Assembly (NCBI RefSeq): GCF_036345255.1 | Contig: NZ_CP107783.1 | Coordinates: 3,831,501 to 3,895,500 of the forward strand | Direction of reading: 5' to 3' | DNA from: Streptomyces sp. NBC_00569 | GTDB lineage: Bacteria; Actinomycetota; Actinomycetes; Streptomycetales; Streptomycetaceae | Length of the DNA stretch: 64,000 nt | In this document: positions 26,757-40,647 of the stretch, piece after piece | Numbering within the stretch: position 1 is the stretch's first letter | Layout: every line of letters starts with the position of its first letter | The notes under the pieces: generated by a model | Told to the model about the DNA's origin: nothing | The model's input: the letters and a program-made list of their open reading frames with translations, nothing else | Databases searched by the model: none | Position numbers and translations under genes: made by a program

Positions 26757-27605
26757 TCAGTGCTTGTAGAACCCCTGCCCGCTCTTGCGCCCGATGTCAC
26801 CGGCGTCAACCATCCGGCGCATCAGCTCGGGCGGGGCGAACTTCTCGTCCTGGGACTCGGTGTAGATGTTGCCGGTGGCGTGCAGCAGGATGTCGACGCC
26901 CGTGAGGTCGGCGGTGGCGAGCGGCCCCATGGCGTGGCCGAAGCCCAGCTTGCAGGCGATGTCGATGTCCTCGGCGGTGGCGACGCCCGACTCGTACAGC
27001 TTGGCGGCCTCGACGACGAGGGCCGAGATCAGCCGCGTGGTCACGAAGCCGGCGACGTCGCGGTTGACGACGATGCAGGTCTTGCCGACCGACTCGGCGA
27101 ACTCCCGCGTGGTGGCGAGCGTTTCGTCGCTCGTCTTGTAGCCGCGGACCAGCTCGCACAGCTGCATCATCGGGACCGGCGAGAAGAAGTGGGCGCCGAC
27201 GACGCGCTCCGGGCGCTCCGTGACGGCCGCGATCTTCGTGATCGGGATGGCGGAGGTGTTCGAGGCGAGCACGGCGTCCTCGCGGACGATCTTGTCGAGT
27301 GCCCGGAAGATCTCATGCTTGACCTCGAGCTTCTCGAAGACGGCCTCGACGACGATGTCGGCGTCGGCGACCGCGTCCAGGTCGGTGGTCGTGGTGATGC
27401 GCCCGAGCGCGGCCTCCGCGTCCTCGGCGGACAGCTTGCCCTTGCTCACGAACCTGTCGTACGAGGCCTTGATGCCGTCGGTGCCACGGGCCAGGGCGGC
27501 GTCGGTGACGTCGCGCAGGACGACGTCCCAGCCCGCCTGCGCCGAGACCTGGGCGATTCCGGACCCCATGAGTCCGGCTCCGATGACGGCGAGCTTCCCT
27601 GCCAC
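26757..27605 (-). CDS. 3-hydroxybutyryl-CoA dehydrogenase
   Basis: A 282-residue NAD(P)-dependent dehydrogenase that reduces acetoacetyl-CoA or oxidises 3-hydroxybutyryl-CoA. The Rossmann motif is VIGAGLMGSGIAQVSAQAG; SNTSAIPI, the catalytic-histidine segment GAHFFSPVPMMQL and NRDVAGFVTTRL are all present, and the C-terminus ends GDIGRKSGQGFYKH. Length and motifs are complete. It supplies the step after the thiolase at 9000-10202, in C4 metabolism, ethylmalonyl-CoA supply or polyhydroxybutyrate turnover. Monocistronic. Confidence 0.94.
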   Translation of the reverse strand: MAGKLAVIGAGLMGSGIAQVSAQAGWDVVLRDVTDAALARGTDGIKASYDRFVSKGKLSAEDAEAALGRITTTTDLDAVADADIVVEAVFEKLEVKHEIFRALDKIVREDAVLASNTSAIPITKIAAVTERPERVVGAHFFSPVPMMQLCELVRGYKTSDETLATTREFAESVGKTCIVVNRDVAGFVTTRLISALVVEAAKLYESGVATAEDIDIACKLGFGHAMGPLATADLTGVDILLHATGNIYTESQDEKFAPPELMRRMVDAGDIGRKSGQGFYKH

Positions 27606-27766
27606 TGTGCGACTCCCCTTACCCTCTGACCGCGTACCACTTGCAACTGACCGCTAACCGCTGTTCACGTATCTCTCCGGCGGACATTAGCGTCCGTGAG
27701 GGGTCGTGGGGCCGCGAAGTAATGCGCGTCACGTCTCGAATGACGGACATCACACCGGACGGGCCA

Positions 27767-28130
27767 TCAGGCGTCGCGTACGGCGTAGTTGAGCACCGGC
27801 TCGCCCAGAAGACCCTCCATCTCGTCGAGCGGGCCCAGTGCTTCGCGGGACACCTCCCCGGCCGGCCCGGCCTTGATCATCCCGTCGGCGACACGGGAGA
27901 GCAGCGTCGTGCGGATCCAGTTGATCCGTCCGGCCGTCAGGGCGGGCAGCGGGTCGTCGTCGTTCGCTGCGGTCCTCGCGCAGTGTCGCCTCGCGCAGCG
28001 TGAGCGACTCCTGCTGCATGCACCGGAGCCGGGCGCGCAGTCCGGCCGCGCTCTCGATGACCTTCATGAAGCGGTCGTAGCCCTCGATCAGGCCGACCTC
28101 GGGCGACACGGCGACGACCGTCGCCCTCGG
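27767..28130 (-). pseudogene. Decayed 3' part of an unrecognised gene
   Basis: Reading leftward on the minus strand, a coherent protein-like stretch (VGLIEGYDRFMKVIESAAGL, then MQQESLTLREATLRE) shifts frame near 27965 and continues as DPLPALTAGRINWIRTTLLS to LLGEPVLNYAVRDA and a stop at 27767. There is no start codon with a ribosome site and the upstream side runs into the opposing permease fragment. I read it as the C-terminal half of a frameshifted gene, possibly a regulator of the lost transporter. The family is not recognised. Confidence 0.55.
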
Positions 28131-28134
28131 CTCG

Positions 28135-28430
28135 ATGTCGTACACGGTGGCCATGAAGGTCGACAGGCCGCAGGAGTTCGGCCCGATCGTCAACGCCGTG
28201 TCGATGCCGTCGATGCTCCTGTCCGGGCTGATGCTGCCGATGGCCCTCACGCCCGGCCGGCTCGACGTCCTGTCGCACTTCATGCCGATCCGCTCTGCGG
28301 TCGAGGCGATGCGCGACGCGTACGTCGGGCACTGCGCGACGGCGCACATGCTGTACGGGGTCCTGGTCGCCCCCCGGCGGCGCTCGCCGTGACGGTCGGC
28401 ACACGTGGCTTCCGCAGGGCGGCCGCGTAA
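28135..28430 (+). pseudogene. Remnant of an ABC-2 type permease
   Basis: The frame from 28135 encodes VNAVSMPSMLLSGLMLPMAL, then LDVLSHFMPIRSAVEAMRDAYVGH and MLYGVLVA, the last third of a drug-exporter-type ABC-2 permease. After MLYGVLVA the frame breaks and the expected ending (LAVTVGTRGFRRAAA) continues in another frame to a stop at 28430. The N-terminal two thirds and the partner ATPase are missing. With the opposing fragment this looks like the scar of a deletion. Confidence 0.7.
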
Positions 28431-28431
28431 C

Positions 28432-28437
28432 TACGCT
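28432..28437 (+). promoter_or_regulatory. TACGCT -10 element for a leaderless adenosyltransferase gene
   Basis: TACGCT lies six bases before ATG 28444 with no ribosome site between them, which fits transcription starting on the start codon. Confidence 0.45.
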
Positions 28438-28443
28438 GACCCC

Positions 28444-29016
28444 ATGGTCAATCTGACACGTATCTACACCAGGACCGGCGACCAGGGCACGACCGCCCTC
28501 GGCGACATGAGCCGGACCGCCAAGACCGATCTGCGGATCTCCGCCTACGCCGACGCCAACGAGGCCAATGCCGTCATCGGCACGGCGGTCGCGCTCGGCG
28601 GGCTCGACGAGGAGGTCGTGAAGGTCCTCGTACGGGTCCAGAACGACCTCTTCGACGTGGGCGCCGACCTGTCCACGCCCGTGGTCGAGGATCCGAAGTA
28701 CCCTCCGCTGCGCGTCGAGCAGTTCTACGTCGACAAGCTGGAGGCGGACTGCGACCGCTTCAACGAGCAGCTGGAGAAGCTCCGGTCCTTCATCCTGCCC
28801 GGGGGCACGCCGGGTGCGGCGCTGCTGCACCAGGCGTGCACCGTGGTCCGCAGGGCCGAGCGCTCCACCTGGGCGGCGCTGGAGGTCCACGGCGAGTCGA
28901 TGAACCCGCTGACCGCGACGTATCTGAACCGCCTGTCCGACCTCCTGTTCATCCTGGCGCGGACGGCGAACAAGGAGGTCGGGGACGTGCTCTGGGTCCC
29001 GGGCGGCGAGCGCTAG
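28444..29016 (+). CDS. Cob(I)yrinic acid a,c-diamide adenosyltransferase (PduO type)
   Basis: A 190-residue PduO-type ATP:cob(I)alamin adenosyltransferase, which makes adenosylcobalamin. Family motifs are complete: the ATP-binding N-terminus IYTRTGDQGTTALGD, AYADANEANAVIG, FILPGGTPGAALLHQAC, RRAERSTW and LNRLSDLLFILAR. It provides the cofactor for methylmalonyl-CoA mutase and so fits MeaB and the epimerase elsewhere in the window. It is convergent with, and overlaps by four bases, the membrane protein gene at 29013. Confidence 0.95.
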   Translation: MVNLTRIYTRTGDQGTTALGDMSRTAKTDLRISAYADANEANAVIGTAVALGGLDEEVVKVLVRVQNDLFDVGADLSTPVVEDPKYPPLRVEQFYVDKLEADCDRFNEQLEKLRSFILPGGTPGAALLHQACTVVRRAERSTWAALEVHGESMNPLTATYLNRLSDLLFILARTANKEVGDVLWVPGGER

Positions 29017-29558
29017 CGGTCCAGGGCGGGCGCCTTCTTCGGGAACAGCGTGTAGCTCAGCGCGATCACGAGGTTGAGACCGATCACGAAGAGCATCTTC
29101 TGCTGCCACATCCGCAGCGAGCCGGTGTTCCCGTCGGCGCCCACGTACCAGACGGCACCCTGGAGCAGGGCGAGCGCGACGGCGCAGGCGAGGATCCAGC
29201 GCGCGGCCGTCCGCCACTCGTGGGCGGCGCGCGCGGCCCCGTACCTCGGCGGCTTCACCGGGGGCGGTCCCCCGGCGAACCGGTGGGCGACGCGGGCGTC
29301 CACCCATGTGACGGTGGAGTGGCCGAGCCCGACGGAGAAGCCGATGTAGACGGCGGCGAGGCCGTGTTTCCAGTCCGGTTCGGCCCCGTTCTTGAGGTCC
29401 ATCGCGGTGACGACGAACAGGACGACCTCCAGGAGCGGCTCGCACAGCAGGACGCCGACGCTCGTGCGCGGCATCTTCGCCACGTAGCGCAGGGCGAGTC
29501 CCGCGGCGAGCAGCACCCAGAAGCCGATCTCGCAGGCGACGATCAGCGTGACGATCAC
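29013..29558 (-). CDS. Integral membrane protein of unknown function
   Basis: A 181-residue protein started at GTG 29558 behind GAGGAG. Four to five hydrophobic segments are visible: IVACEIGFWVLLAAGLALRY, VGVLLCEPLLEVVLFVVTAM, the weaker GLAAVYIGFSVGLGHS, WILACAVALALLQGAVWYV and KMLFVIGLNLVIALSYTLF. It resembles an uncharacterised streptomycete membrane family; I recognise no domain. Its stop overlaps the adenosyltransferase stop region on the other strand. Confidence 0.78.
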   Translation of the reverse strand: MIVTLIVACEIGFWVLLAAGLALRYVAKMPRTSVGVLLCEPLLEVVLFVVTAMDLKNGAEPDWKHGLAAVYIGFSVGLGHSTVTWVDARVAHRFAGGPPPVKPPRYGAARAAHEWRTAARWILACAVALALLQGAVWYVGADGNTGSLRMWQQKMLFVIGLNLVIALSYTLFPKKAPALDR

Positions 29559-29728
29559 GGCGGGCTCCTCGGGACGGGCTGGTGGTCTCCTTCCAGCGTC
29601 CCGTCGGTCCGGCCGCCGGTCGTCGTCGGCGGTGACGAATCGGGACTGCATCCTTCGATGTACGTCGGCCGCGCGGGACCGCCCGCCAGGTGCAGGCGCC
29701 GCCCCGTCCGGCCGTATTCAATGGGGGC

Positions 29729-30922
29729 ATGCCCCTGCCCCTGTCCCGTCCGCACCGCGACGACGTCCGTATCGCGGCGGTCGGCCTGCTGGGCGGTCTC
29801 CTGCTGTGGGCGCTCGGCCTGACCAACAGCCAGGGCTGGCGGGCCCTCGGCGGCGCGTGGCTGCTGGTGCCGCTCTGCGCGATGGCGGCCCTGGAACTGC
29901 TGCGCAGGACCGCGCCCCGGACCGCCCTGGTCCTCGGCACCCTCGTCCTGGTCACGGACCAGTTCACGCCGGGCAGCCTCGCGACGACGCTGATGTTCAC
30001 CGACCTCGTCTACGCGGCCGTCCTGTACGGCACCCCGGCGGCCGCCCGTCGCGTCCCGGTGACCACGGCGCTGATCACCATCGCGGTGACCCTGGGGTTC
30101 CTGGCCTGGTTCCGCAGGCCGGAGGCGCTCCTGATCGGGGTCGTGACCGGGCTCGTGTCGTTCGCGCCCGCGGCCACCGGCGTCCTCGTACGCAACCACC
30201 GGGAGGCCGCGGAGTCCGCGCGGCTGCGCGCCGAACAGACCGCGCTGCTCGCGGAGATGGACCGCACGCAGGCGGTCGTCGCCGAGCGGGCGCGGATGGC
30301 CCGCGAGCTGCACGACATGGTCGCCAACCATTTGTCCGCGATCGCCATCCACTCCACGGCCGCGATCTCGCTCGACGATCCGAGGACCACGCGGCAGGCG
30401 CTCACCGTCATCCGCGAGAACAGCGTGGAGGGCCTCGCCGAGATGCGGCGACTCATCGGCATCCTGCGGGACGACAGCGGCGACTCCCCGGGCGAGCCCG
30501 CCGCCGCGCCCACACTGGACGGCCTCGCAGCCCTCGTCGAGCAGTCCCGCACGAACGGCCTCGACGTCGCGCTCACCGCCGGCGACGGCGTCGGCGGCCT
30601 GCCCGCACCGATCGGGCTCGCCGCGTACCGCATCGTGCAGGAATCCCTCACGAACGCGCTCAAGCACGCGTCGCACGGCACCGTCCGCGTGGCCGTCCAC
30701 CGCACCGACGGGGCCCTGACCGTGCGGGTGACCAGCCCGTACGGAGACCTGGACGGCCCGCGCGCACCCGGCTCGGGCGCCGGTCTCATCGGGATGCGCG
30801 AGCGCACCGCGCTGCTGCGCGGCACGTTCGAGGCGGGTCCCGAGAGCGGGCCCGACGGCAAGATCTGGCAGGTCAGGGCCGAGCTGCCGGTCGGCCCGGC
30901 TGACGAAGGAGTGTCCGAGTGA
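29729..30922 (+). CDS. NarL-system sensor histidine kinase (HisKA_3 type)
   Basis: A 397-residue kinase with about five to six membrane helices in the first 150 residues, a short coiled coil (RLRAEQTALLAEMDRTQAVV), the HisKA_3 box RMARELHDMVANHLSAIAIH with its phosphoacceptor histidine, and an HATPase domain (RIVQESLTNALKHA, then GSGAGLIGMRERTALLRG). Start is ATG 29729. It overlaps the response regulator gene by GTGA. The kinase is of the DesK kind with an intramembrane sensing unit; the signal is unknown. Confidence 0.92.
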   Translation: MPLPLSRPHRDDVRIAAVGLLGGLLLWALGLTNSQGWRALGGAWLLVPLCAMAALELLRRTAPRTALVLGTLVLVTDQFTPGSLATTLMFTDLVYAAVLYGTPAAARRVPVTTALITIAVTLGFLAWFRRPEALLIGVVTGLVSFAPAATGVLVRNHREAAESARLRAEQTALLAEMDRTQAVVAERARMARELHDMVANHLSAIAIHSTAAISLDDPRTTRQALTVIRENSVEGLAEMRRLIGILRDDSGDSPGEPAAAPTLDGLAALVEQSRTNGLDVALTAGDGVGGLPAPIGLAAYRIVQESLTNALKHASHGTVRVAVHRTDGALTVRVTSPYGDLDGPRAPGSGAGLIGMRERTALLRGTFEAGPESGPDGKIWQVRAELPVGPADEGVSE

Positions 30923-31563
30923 TCCGCGTGCTCGTCGCCGAGGACCAGTCCGCCGTACGGGCGGGGCTGGTCCTGATCCTGGGCAGCGCCCCCGACATCG
31001 AGGTCGTCGGGGAGGCTTCGGACGGCGAACAGGCGGTGGCGATGGCGCGCGCACTTCGGCCGGATCTCGTCCTCATGGACATCCAGATGCCGCGCCTCGA
31101 CGGCGTCTCGGCGACCCGTCAGGTGGTCTCCGAGGGGCTCGCGGACGTGCTCGTCCTGACGACGTTCGACCTCGACGAGTATGTCTTCGGGGCGCTGCGC
31201 GCGGGCGCCGGCGGGTTCCTGCTGAAGAACACCGAGGCGAAGGACCTGATCGAGGGGGTCCGCACGGTCGCTCGCGGTGAAGGGCTGATCGCTCCGGCGG
31301 TGACCCGCAAGCTCATCGCCGAGTTCGCGGCGAAGCCCGTACGCCCGGAGCCGGGGCCCGCGCCCGAGGGGCTCGACACCCTCACGCGCCGGGAGCGCGA
31401 GGTGCTTTCCTGCCTCGGTGACGGGTTGTCGAACGCGGAGGTCGCGGTGCGTCTGGGGATGGCGGAGGCGACGGTGAAGACGCACGTCAGCAGGTTGCTC
31501 GGGAAGCTGGAGCTGCGCAGCAGGGTGCAAGCGGCCGTCCTGGCACAGGAGTTGGGGCTGTGA
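30919..31563 (+). CDS. NarL/LuxR-family response regulator
   Basis: A 214-residue regulator: receiver domain with phosphoacceptor in LVLMDIQMPRLDG and the conserved lysine in GGFLLKNTEAKDL, then a LuxR helix-turn-helix (LTRREREVLSCLGDGLSNAE, VRLGMAEATVKTHVSRLLGK). Its GTG overlaps the kinase stop. The chitinase promoter lies immediately downstream; in several Streptomyces chitinase loci a two-component pair sits next to the gene and controls it, so regulation of the chitinase is plausible but unproven. Confidence 0.93.
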   Translation: MIRVLVAEDQSAVRAGLVLILGSAPDIEVVGEASDGEQAVAMARALRPDLVLMDIQMPRLDGVSATRQVVSEGLADVLVLTTFDLDEYVFGALRAGAGGFLLKNTEAKDLIEGVRTVARGEGLIAPAVTRKLIAEFAAKPVRPEPGPAPEGLDTLTRREREVLSCLGDGLSNAEVAVRLGMAEATVKTHVSRLLGKLELRSRVQAAVLAQELGL

Positions 31564-31581
31564 GGGGTCGATTCCTGTAAT

Positions 31582-31612
31582 TGGTTTAGACCTTGACCGC
31601 TGGTCCAGACCT
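31582..31612 (+). promoter_or_regulatory. Chitinase-type direct repeats / DasR-like operator
   Basis: TGGTTTAGACCT (31582-31593) and TGGTCCAGACCT (31601-31612) are 12-bp direct repeats whose starts are 19 bases apart. They match the paired repeats of Streptomyces chitinase promoters and the DasR site core TGGTCTAGACCA. Control by the N-acetylglucosamine regulator DasR, and possibly by the adjacent two-component system, is the expected role. Confidence 0.78.
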
Positions 31613-31732
31613 TTCTATTCTCACGGCACTGCGGTGAGCGCAGCCATGCACATGACCAGCACGGCGATGCTCACGGGCGGCGCAGGGTTTTACCCCCGTC
31701 CTGTCCCCCGGATACCACCCGAGGAGCACCCC

Positions 31733-33568
<1,836 letters not shown>

Positions 33569-33590
33569 CAGCACCGGGCCGCACATGACG

Positions 33591-33631
33591 GAAGCCGGGT
33601 GAACGGGGCCGCCCCCTGTTCACCCGGCTTC
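33591..33631 (+). terminator. Terminator after the chitinase gene
   Basis: A 14-bp perfect stem (GAAGCCGGGTGAAC / GTTCACCCGGCTTC) encloses a second short stem GGGGC/GCCCC. It lies 22 bp after the chitinase stop. Confidence 0.88.
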
Positions 33632-33678
33632 TCCATGCGCAACCTCAGGCCGCGTTCGCCCTCCCCCGAAGAGCTCCG

Positions 33679-34128
33679 CTACGCCACGTTCACCCTCTGG
33701 CCGGGGGGAGCGGCCTCCAGCCACGCCAGGAAACCGGTCAGCGCGTCCTCGCTCATCGCCAGCTCGAGACGCGAGCCGCGGTGCGAGCACGCGAGCACGA
33801 TCGCGTCCGAGAGCAGGGCCAACTCCTCCTCGCCCTCAGGCGCGCGACGGCCTGTCACCTCGATCGCCGAACGCTCCAGGGTGCGACGGGGCCTGACCGC
33901 ATAGGAGAAGACCCGGAACCACTCGATCCGGTCGCCGTTGTAGCGGGCCACTCCGTAGCCCCAGCCCTTGCCGGAGGCGTCGCCGCCCTCGGGCACGTCC
34001 CACCGCAGGGAGCAGTCGAAGGTGCCCCCGGAGCGCTGGATCAGCCGGCGCCTGAGGCCGAAGACGAACAACCCCAGCAATACGAGTACGACGACCGCGA
34101 CCACGCACAGCACGAGAACGAGGACCAT
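33679..34128 (-). CDS. DUF2550 domain membrane protein
   Basis: A 149-residue protein: N-terminal transmembrane helix (MVLVLVLCVVAVVVLVLLGL), then a cytosolic domain with GTFDCSLRW, GWGYGVARYNGDRIEWFRVF and the end AMSEDALTGFLAWLEAAPPGQ. This is the DUF2550 family that sits directly after atpC in many actinobacteria; function unknown. Start is ATG 34128 behind AGGAGG. A strong hairpin separates it from atpC, so it is either transcribed by read-through or from its own promoter in the 188-bp gap. Confidence 0.87.
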   Translation of the reverse strand: MVLVLVLCVVAVVVLVLLGLFVFGLRRRLIQRSGGTFDCSLRWDVPEGGDASGKGWGYGVARYNGDRIEWFRVFSYAVRPRRTLERSAIEVTGRRAPEGEEELALLSDAIVLACSHRGSRLELAMSEDALTGFLAWLEAAPPGQRVNVA

Positions 34129-34212
34129 TCGTACCGACCTCCTCGCCTCATCTGATAATGGGCCCGACAGCGGATCCGATAACGGAACTGCAAAATTGAC
34201 CAAGGATCGCCT

Positions 34213-34259
34213 CAGCCGCGACCTGGTCCGGAGAGGTTCTCCGGTCCTGGCCGCGGCTG
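34213..34259 (-). terminator. Terminator at the end of the ATP synthase operon
   Basis: A 22-base arm beginning CAGCCGCGACCTGG (34213-34234) pairs at 19 of 22 positions with 34238-34259 around a three-base loop. It lies about 58 bp downstream of the atpC stop and before the DUF2550 start. Confidence 0.78.
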
Positions 34260-34316
34260 AGTCATGTCACTCCGCGCTCCCCCAGAGCCTAAAGGGCCTG
34301 GGAGGTACCCCCAAAC

Positions 34317-34691
34317 TCAGCGCGTCGCCACCGCACGCAGTCGGACGTCCGCGCGACGCTCGGCGGATGCGTCGGCATCCGACTTCGCGCGCTCGAGCGC
34401 CCGCTCCGCACGCTGGACATCGATCTCGTCCGACAGCTCGGCGATCTCGGCGAGCAGGGACAGCTTGTTGTCGGCGAACGAGACGAAACCGCCGTGCACA
34501 GCGGCGACAACCGTCCCGCCGTCGCTCGTACGGATCATCACCGGGCCCGACTCCAGCACACCGAGAAGCGGCTGGTGACCGGGCATGACGCCGATGTCGC
34601 CGGACGCGGTGCGCGCGACGACCAGGGTGGCCTCGCCGGACCAGACACTGCGGTCCGCGGCGACGAGCTCGACATGCAGCTCAGCAGCCAA
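34317..34691 (-). CDS. atpC: ATP synthase F1 subunit epsilon
   Basis: A 124-residue epsilon subunit: beta-sandwich domain (LHVELVAADRSVWSGEA, GDIGVMPGHQPLLGVLESG, AVHGGFVSFADNKLSLLAE) and a C-terminal helical hairpin (DEIDVQRAERALERAKSDA). It connects the central stalk to the c ring and inhibits ATP hydrolysis. It is separated from atpD by 142 bp containing a 13-bp hairpin, unlike the tight spacing at several other junctions. Confidence 0.96.
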   Translation of the reverse strand: MAAELHVELVAADRSVWSGEATLVVARTASGDIGVMPGHQPLLGVLESGPVMIRTSDGGTVVAAVHGGFVSFADNKLSLLAEIAELSDEIDVQRAERALERAKSDADASAERRADVRLRAVATR

Positions 34692-34758
34692 GGTGGGCTC
34701 CTCGGGTCACCACCCGGCCGTTGCTGCCGGGTGTTGGGTCAAAGTCTAGTCGGCGTAC

Positions 34759-34803
34759 GGAGAGGGGCGGGACACACCCTGCGGGTATCCCCCGCCCCTC
34801 TCC
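34759..34803 (-). other. Hairpin in the atpD-atpC gap
   Basis: A perfect 13-bp stem (GGAGAGGGGCGGG at 34759-34771, CCCGCCCCTCTCC at 34791-34803) with a 19-base loop that can itself form ACCC/GGGT. It lies inside the operon, so it may attenuate transcription into atpC or stabilise processed ends. Confidence 0.6.
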
Positions 34804-34833
34804 CACGAGTCTGTGCTTCCGGAGAAGCCAGAA

Positions 34834-37193
<2,360 letters not shown>

Positions 37194-37213
37194 GAGTCAG
37201 GTCCCTTCCGTCG

Positions 37214-38806
<1,593 letters not shown>

Positions 38807-38926
38807 CTGGGTTCCCTGCTCTCCTTGTTGGGCCCGAAGTTTTCTTGGGGGGTCTGGGGTCAGCCCCCAGGAATCCTCTGCACGGCCCAACTAGGGCCGT
38901 AGGTACTACTACGTTGTGCGAGTCGG

Positions 38927-39748
38927 CTAGCCGGCCATACGGCGGCTGGCGTCCTCAATGCGGTCCGCGATGCTTCCGTTGATGAGCTCGTCGCCCACCT
39001 GCACGTTGATCCCGCCGAGGACCTCGGGGTCCACGTCGAGGTTCAGGTGCATCTGACGCCCGTAGAGCTTTGCCAGGGCGGCGCCCAGGCGCTGCTTCTG
39101 CGCATCGCTCAGCGGAACCGCCGTGGTGACGACAGCCACCGTGCGGTCCCGGCGGTCCGCGGCGAGCTTGGACAGGGACTCGAGTCCCCCCTCCAGGCTA
39201 CGTCCACGCGGCTGAGTCACAAGGCGCTCGACCAGTCGCTCGGTGGTGGCCGTGGCGCGACCGCCGAGCAGGCTGCGCAGCAGCTCACCCTTGGCCGTGC
39301 CCGTGGCGATACGGTCCGTGAGCGCGGCGCGCAGCTCGGTGCTCGAGGAGACGATCCGGCCGAACCGGAACAGCTCGTCCTCGACGTCGTCCAGCTCGCC
39401 CGCCTTCTGCGCCGCGGTCAGCTCGGCGATACTGGCGAGCTCCTCGACGGAGTCGACCAGGTCGCGCGGGGCGGACCAGCGGGAGCGGACCAGGCCGGCC
39501 ACCAGGTCGGCGGTCGCACCGCTGACCTGGCCGCCCAGCAGGCGCCCCGCGAGCTCGGCCTTGGCCTCGCCGGACTGCGCCGGGTCGGTCAGGACCCGAC
39601 GCAGCGACACCTCGCGGTCGAGCAGCGCGGTGACCGCGGCCAGCTCTCCGGCAAGCTGTCGGGCGTCGACCGAGGTGCTGTCGGTCAGCGCGTCGAGACG
39701 CTCACGTGCGGAGGCGAGGGCCTCGCGGCTCGCTCCGTGGGCAGTCAT
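38927..39748 (-). CDS. atpH: ATP synthase F1 subunit delta
   Basis: A 273-residue delta (OSCP) subunit, longer than the roughly 180 residues in most bacteria because of an N-terminal extension typical of high-GC Gram-positives. The conserved C-terminal part is VAVVTTAVPLSDAQKQRLGA and VDPEVLGGINVQVGDELING. It joins F1 to the peripheral stalk. The ATG overlaps the atpF stop (ATGA). Confidence 0.96.
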   Translation of the reverse strand: MTAHGASREALASARERLDALTDSTSVDARQLAGELAAVTALLDREVSLRRVLTDPAQSGEAKAELAGRLLGGQVSGATADLVAGLVRSRWSAPRDLVDSVEELASIAELTAAQKAGELDDVEDELFRFGRIVSSSTELRAALTDRIATGTAKGELLRSLLGGRATATTERLVERLVTQPRGRSLEGGLESLSKLAADRRDRTVAVVTTAVPLSDAQKQRLGAALAKLYGRQMHLNLDVDPEVLGGINVQVGDELINGSIADRIEDASRRMAG

Positions 39749-40293
39749 CGAACAGCCTCGGCCTTCTCCTCGAGGTCGTCGAGGAAGCGGTCGATCGTGC
39801 GCGACTGCCGGGCGTGGTCCTCGAGGGACTCGCCGACCAGCTTGCCGGCCAGGGTGGTGGCCAGCTGGCCGACGTCCTGGCGCAGCGCCTGAGCGGCGGC
39901 CTTGCGGTCGGCCTCGATCTGCGAGTGGCCGGCGGCGATGATTTCCTCACGCTGCCGCTGGCCTTCCGCGCGCATCTCGGCGATGAGCGTGGCGCCCTGC
40001 TCCTGCGCCTCCTGGCGCAGACGCGCGGCCTCGTGACGAGCCTCGGCCAGCTGAGCCTTGTACTGCTCGAGCACGCTCTGGGCCTCGGTCTGGGCCGACT
40101 CGGCCTTCTCGATACCGCCTTCGATCAGCTCGCGGCGCTCTTCCAGCGTCTTGTTGATACGCGGGAGGAGCTTCTTGGCGAAGAAGAAGAAGACGATGGC
40201 GAAGGCAAGCGTGCCAATGAGCAGCTCGGGACCCGGCGGGATGAGCGGGTTCTGCTCCTCCTCGGCCGCGAGTGCAACCAGGTTGGCGATCAC
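39745..40293 (-). CDS. atpF: ATP synthase F0 subunit b
   Basis: A 182-residue stalk subunit started at GTG 40293 behind AAAGG: short N-terminus (VIANLVALAAEEEQNPLIPP), one membrane helix (LLIGTLAFAIVFFFFAKKLL) and a long charged helix (EQYKAQLAEARHEAARLRQ) that dimerises. The ATG farther upstream in the frame is not supported. Coupled to atpH. Confidence 0.97.
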   Translation of the reverse strand: MIANLVALAAEEEQNPLIPPGPELLIGTLAFAIVFFFFAKKLLPRINKTLEERRELIEGGIEKAESAQTEAQSVLEQYKAQLAEARHEAARLRQEAQEQGATLIAEMRAEGQRQREEIIAAGHSQIEADRKAAAQALRQDVGQLATTLAGKLVGESLEDHARQSRTIDRFLDDLEEKAEAVR

Positions 40294-40330
40294 ATCAGTG
40301 CCTTTCGTCGAAAGTGTCGGTAAGAAGTGA

Positions 40331-40588
<258 letters not shown>

Positions 40589-40647
40589 TTAACGAACCGG
40601 TGGGGGTTGGCCACCGGACGACTGAAATATGACGGGACGGGACTGGC

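Noticed and set aside
27937..30000. A 687-codon minus-strand open frame across the adenosyltransferase and kinase genes
   Set aside because: It runs antisense through two well-supported genes and is Arg/Pro-rich throughout; only its end overlaps the real decayed fragment.
31634..31732. GTG start at 31634 for the chitinase
   Set aside because: It would place 33 residues before the signal peptide; TTG 31733 has the ribosome site.
38854..38870. Terminator inside the ATP synthase operon before atpA
   Set aside because: The stem is only six base pairs and the operon must be read through; more likely a small dispersed palindrome.
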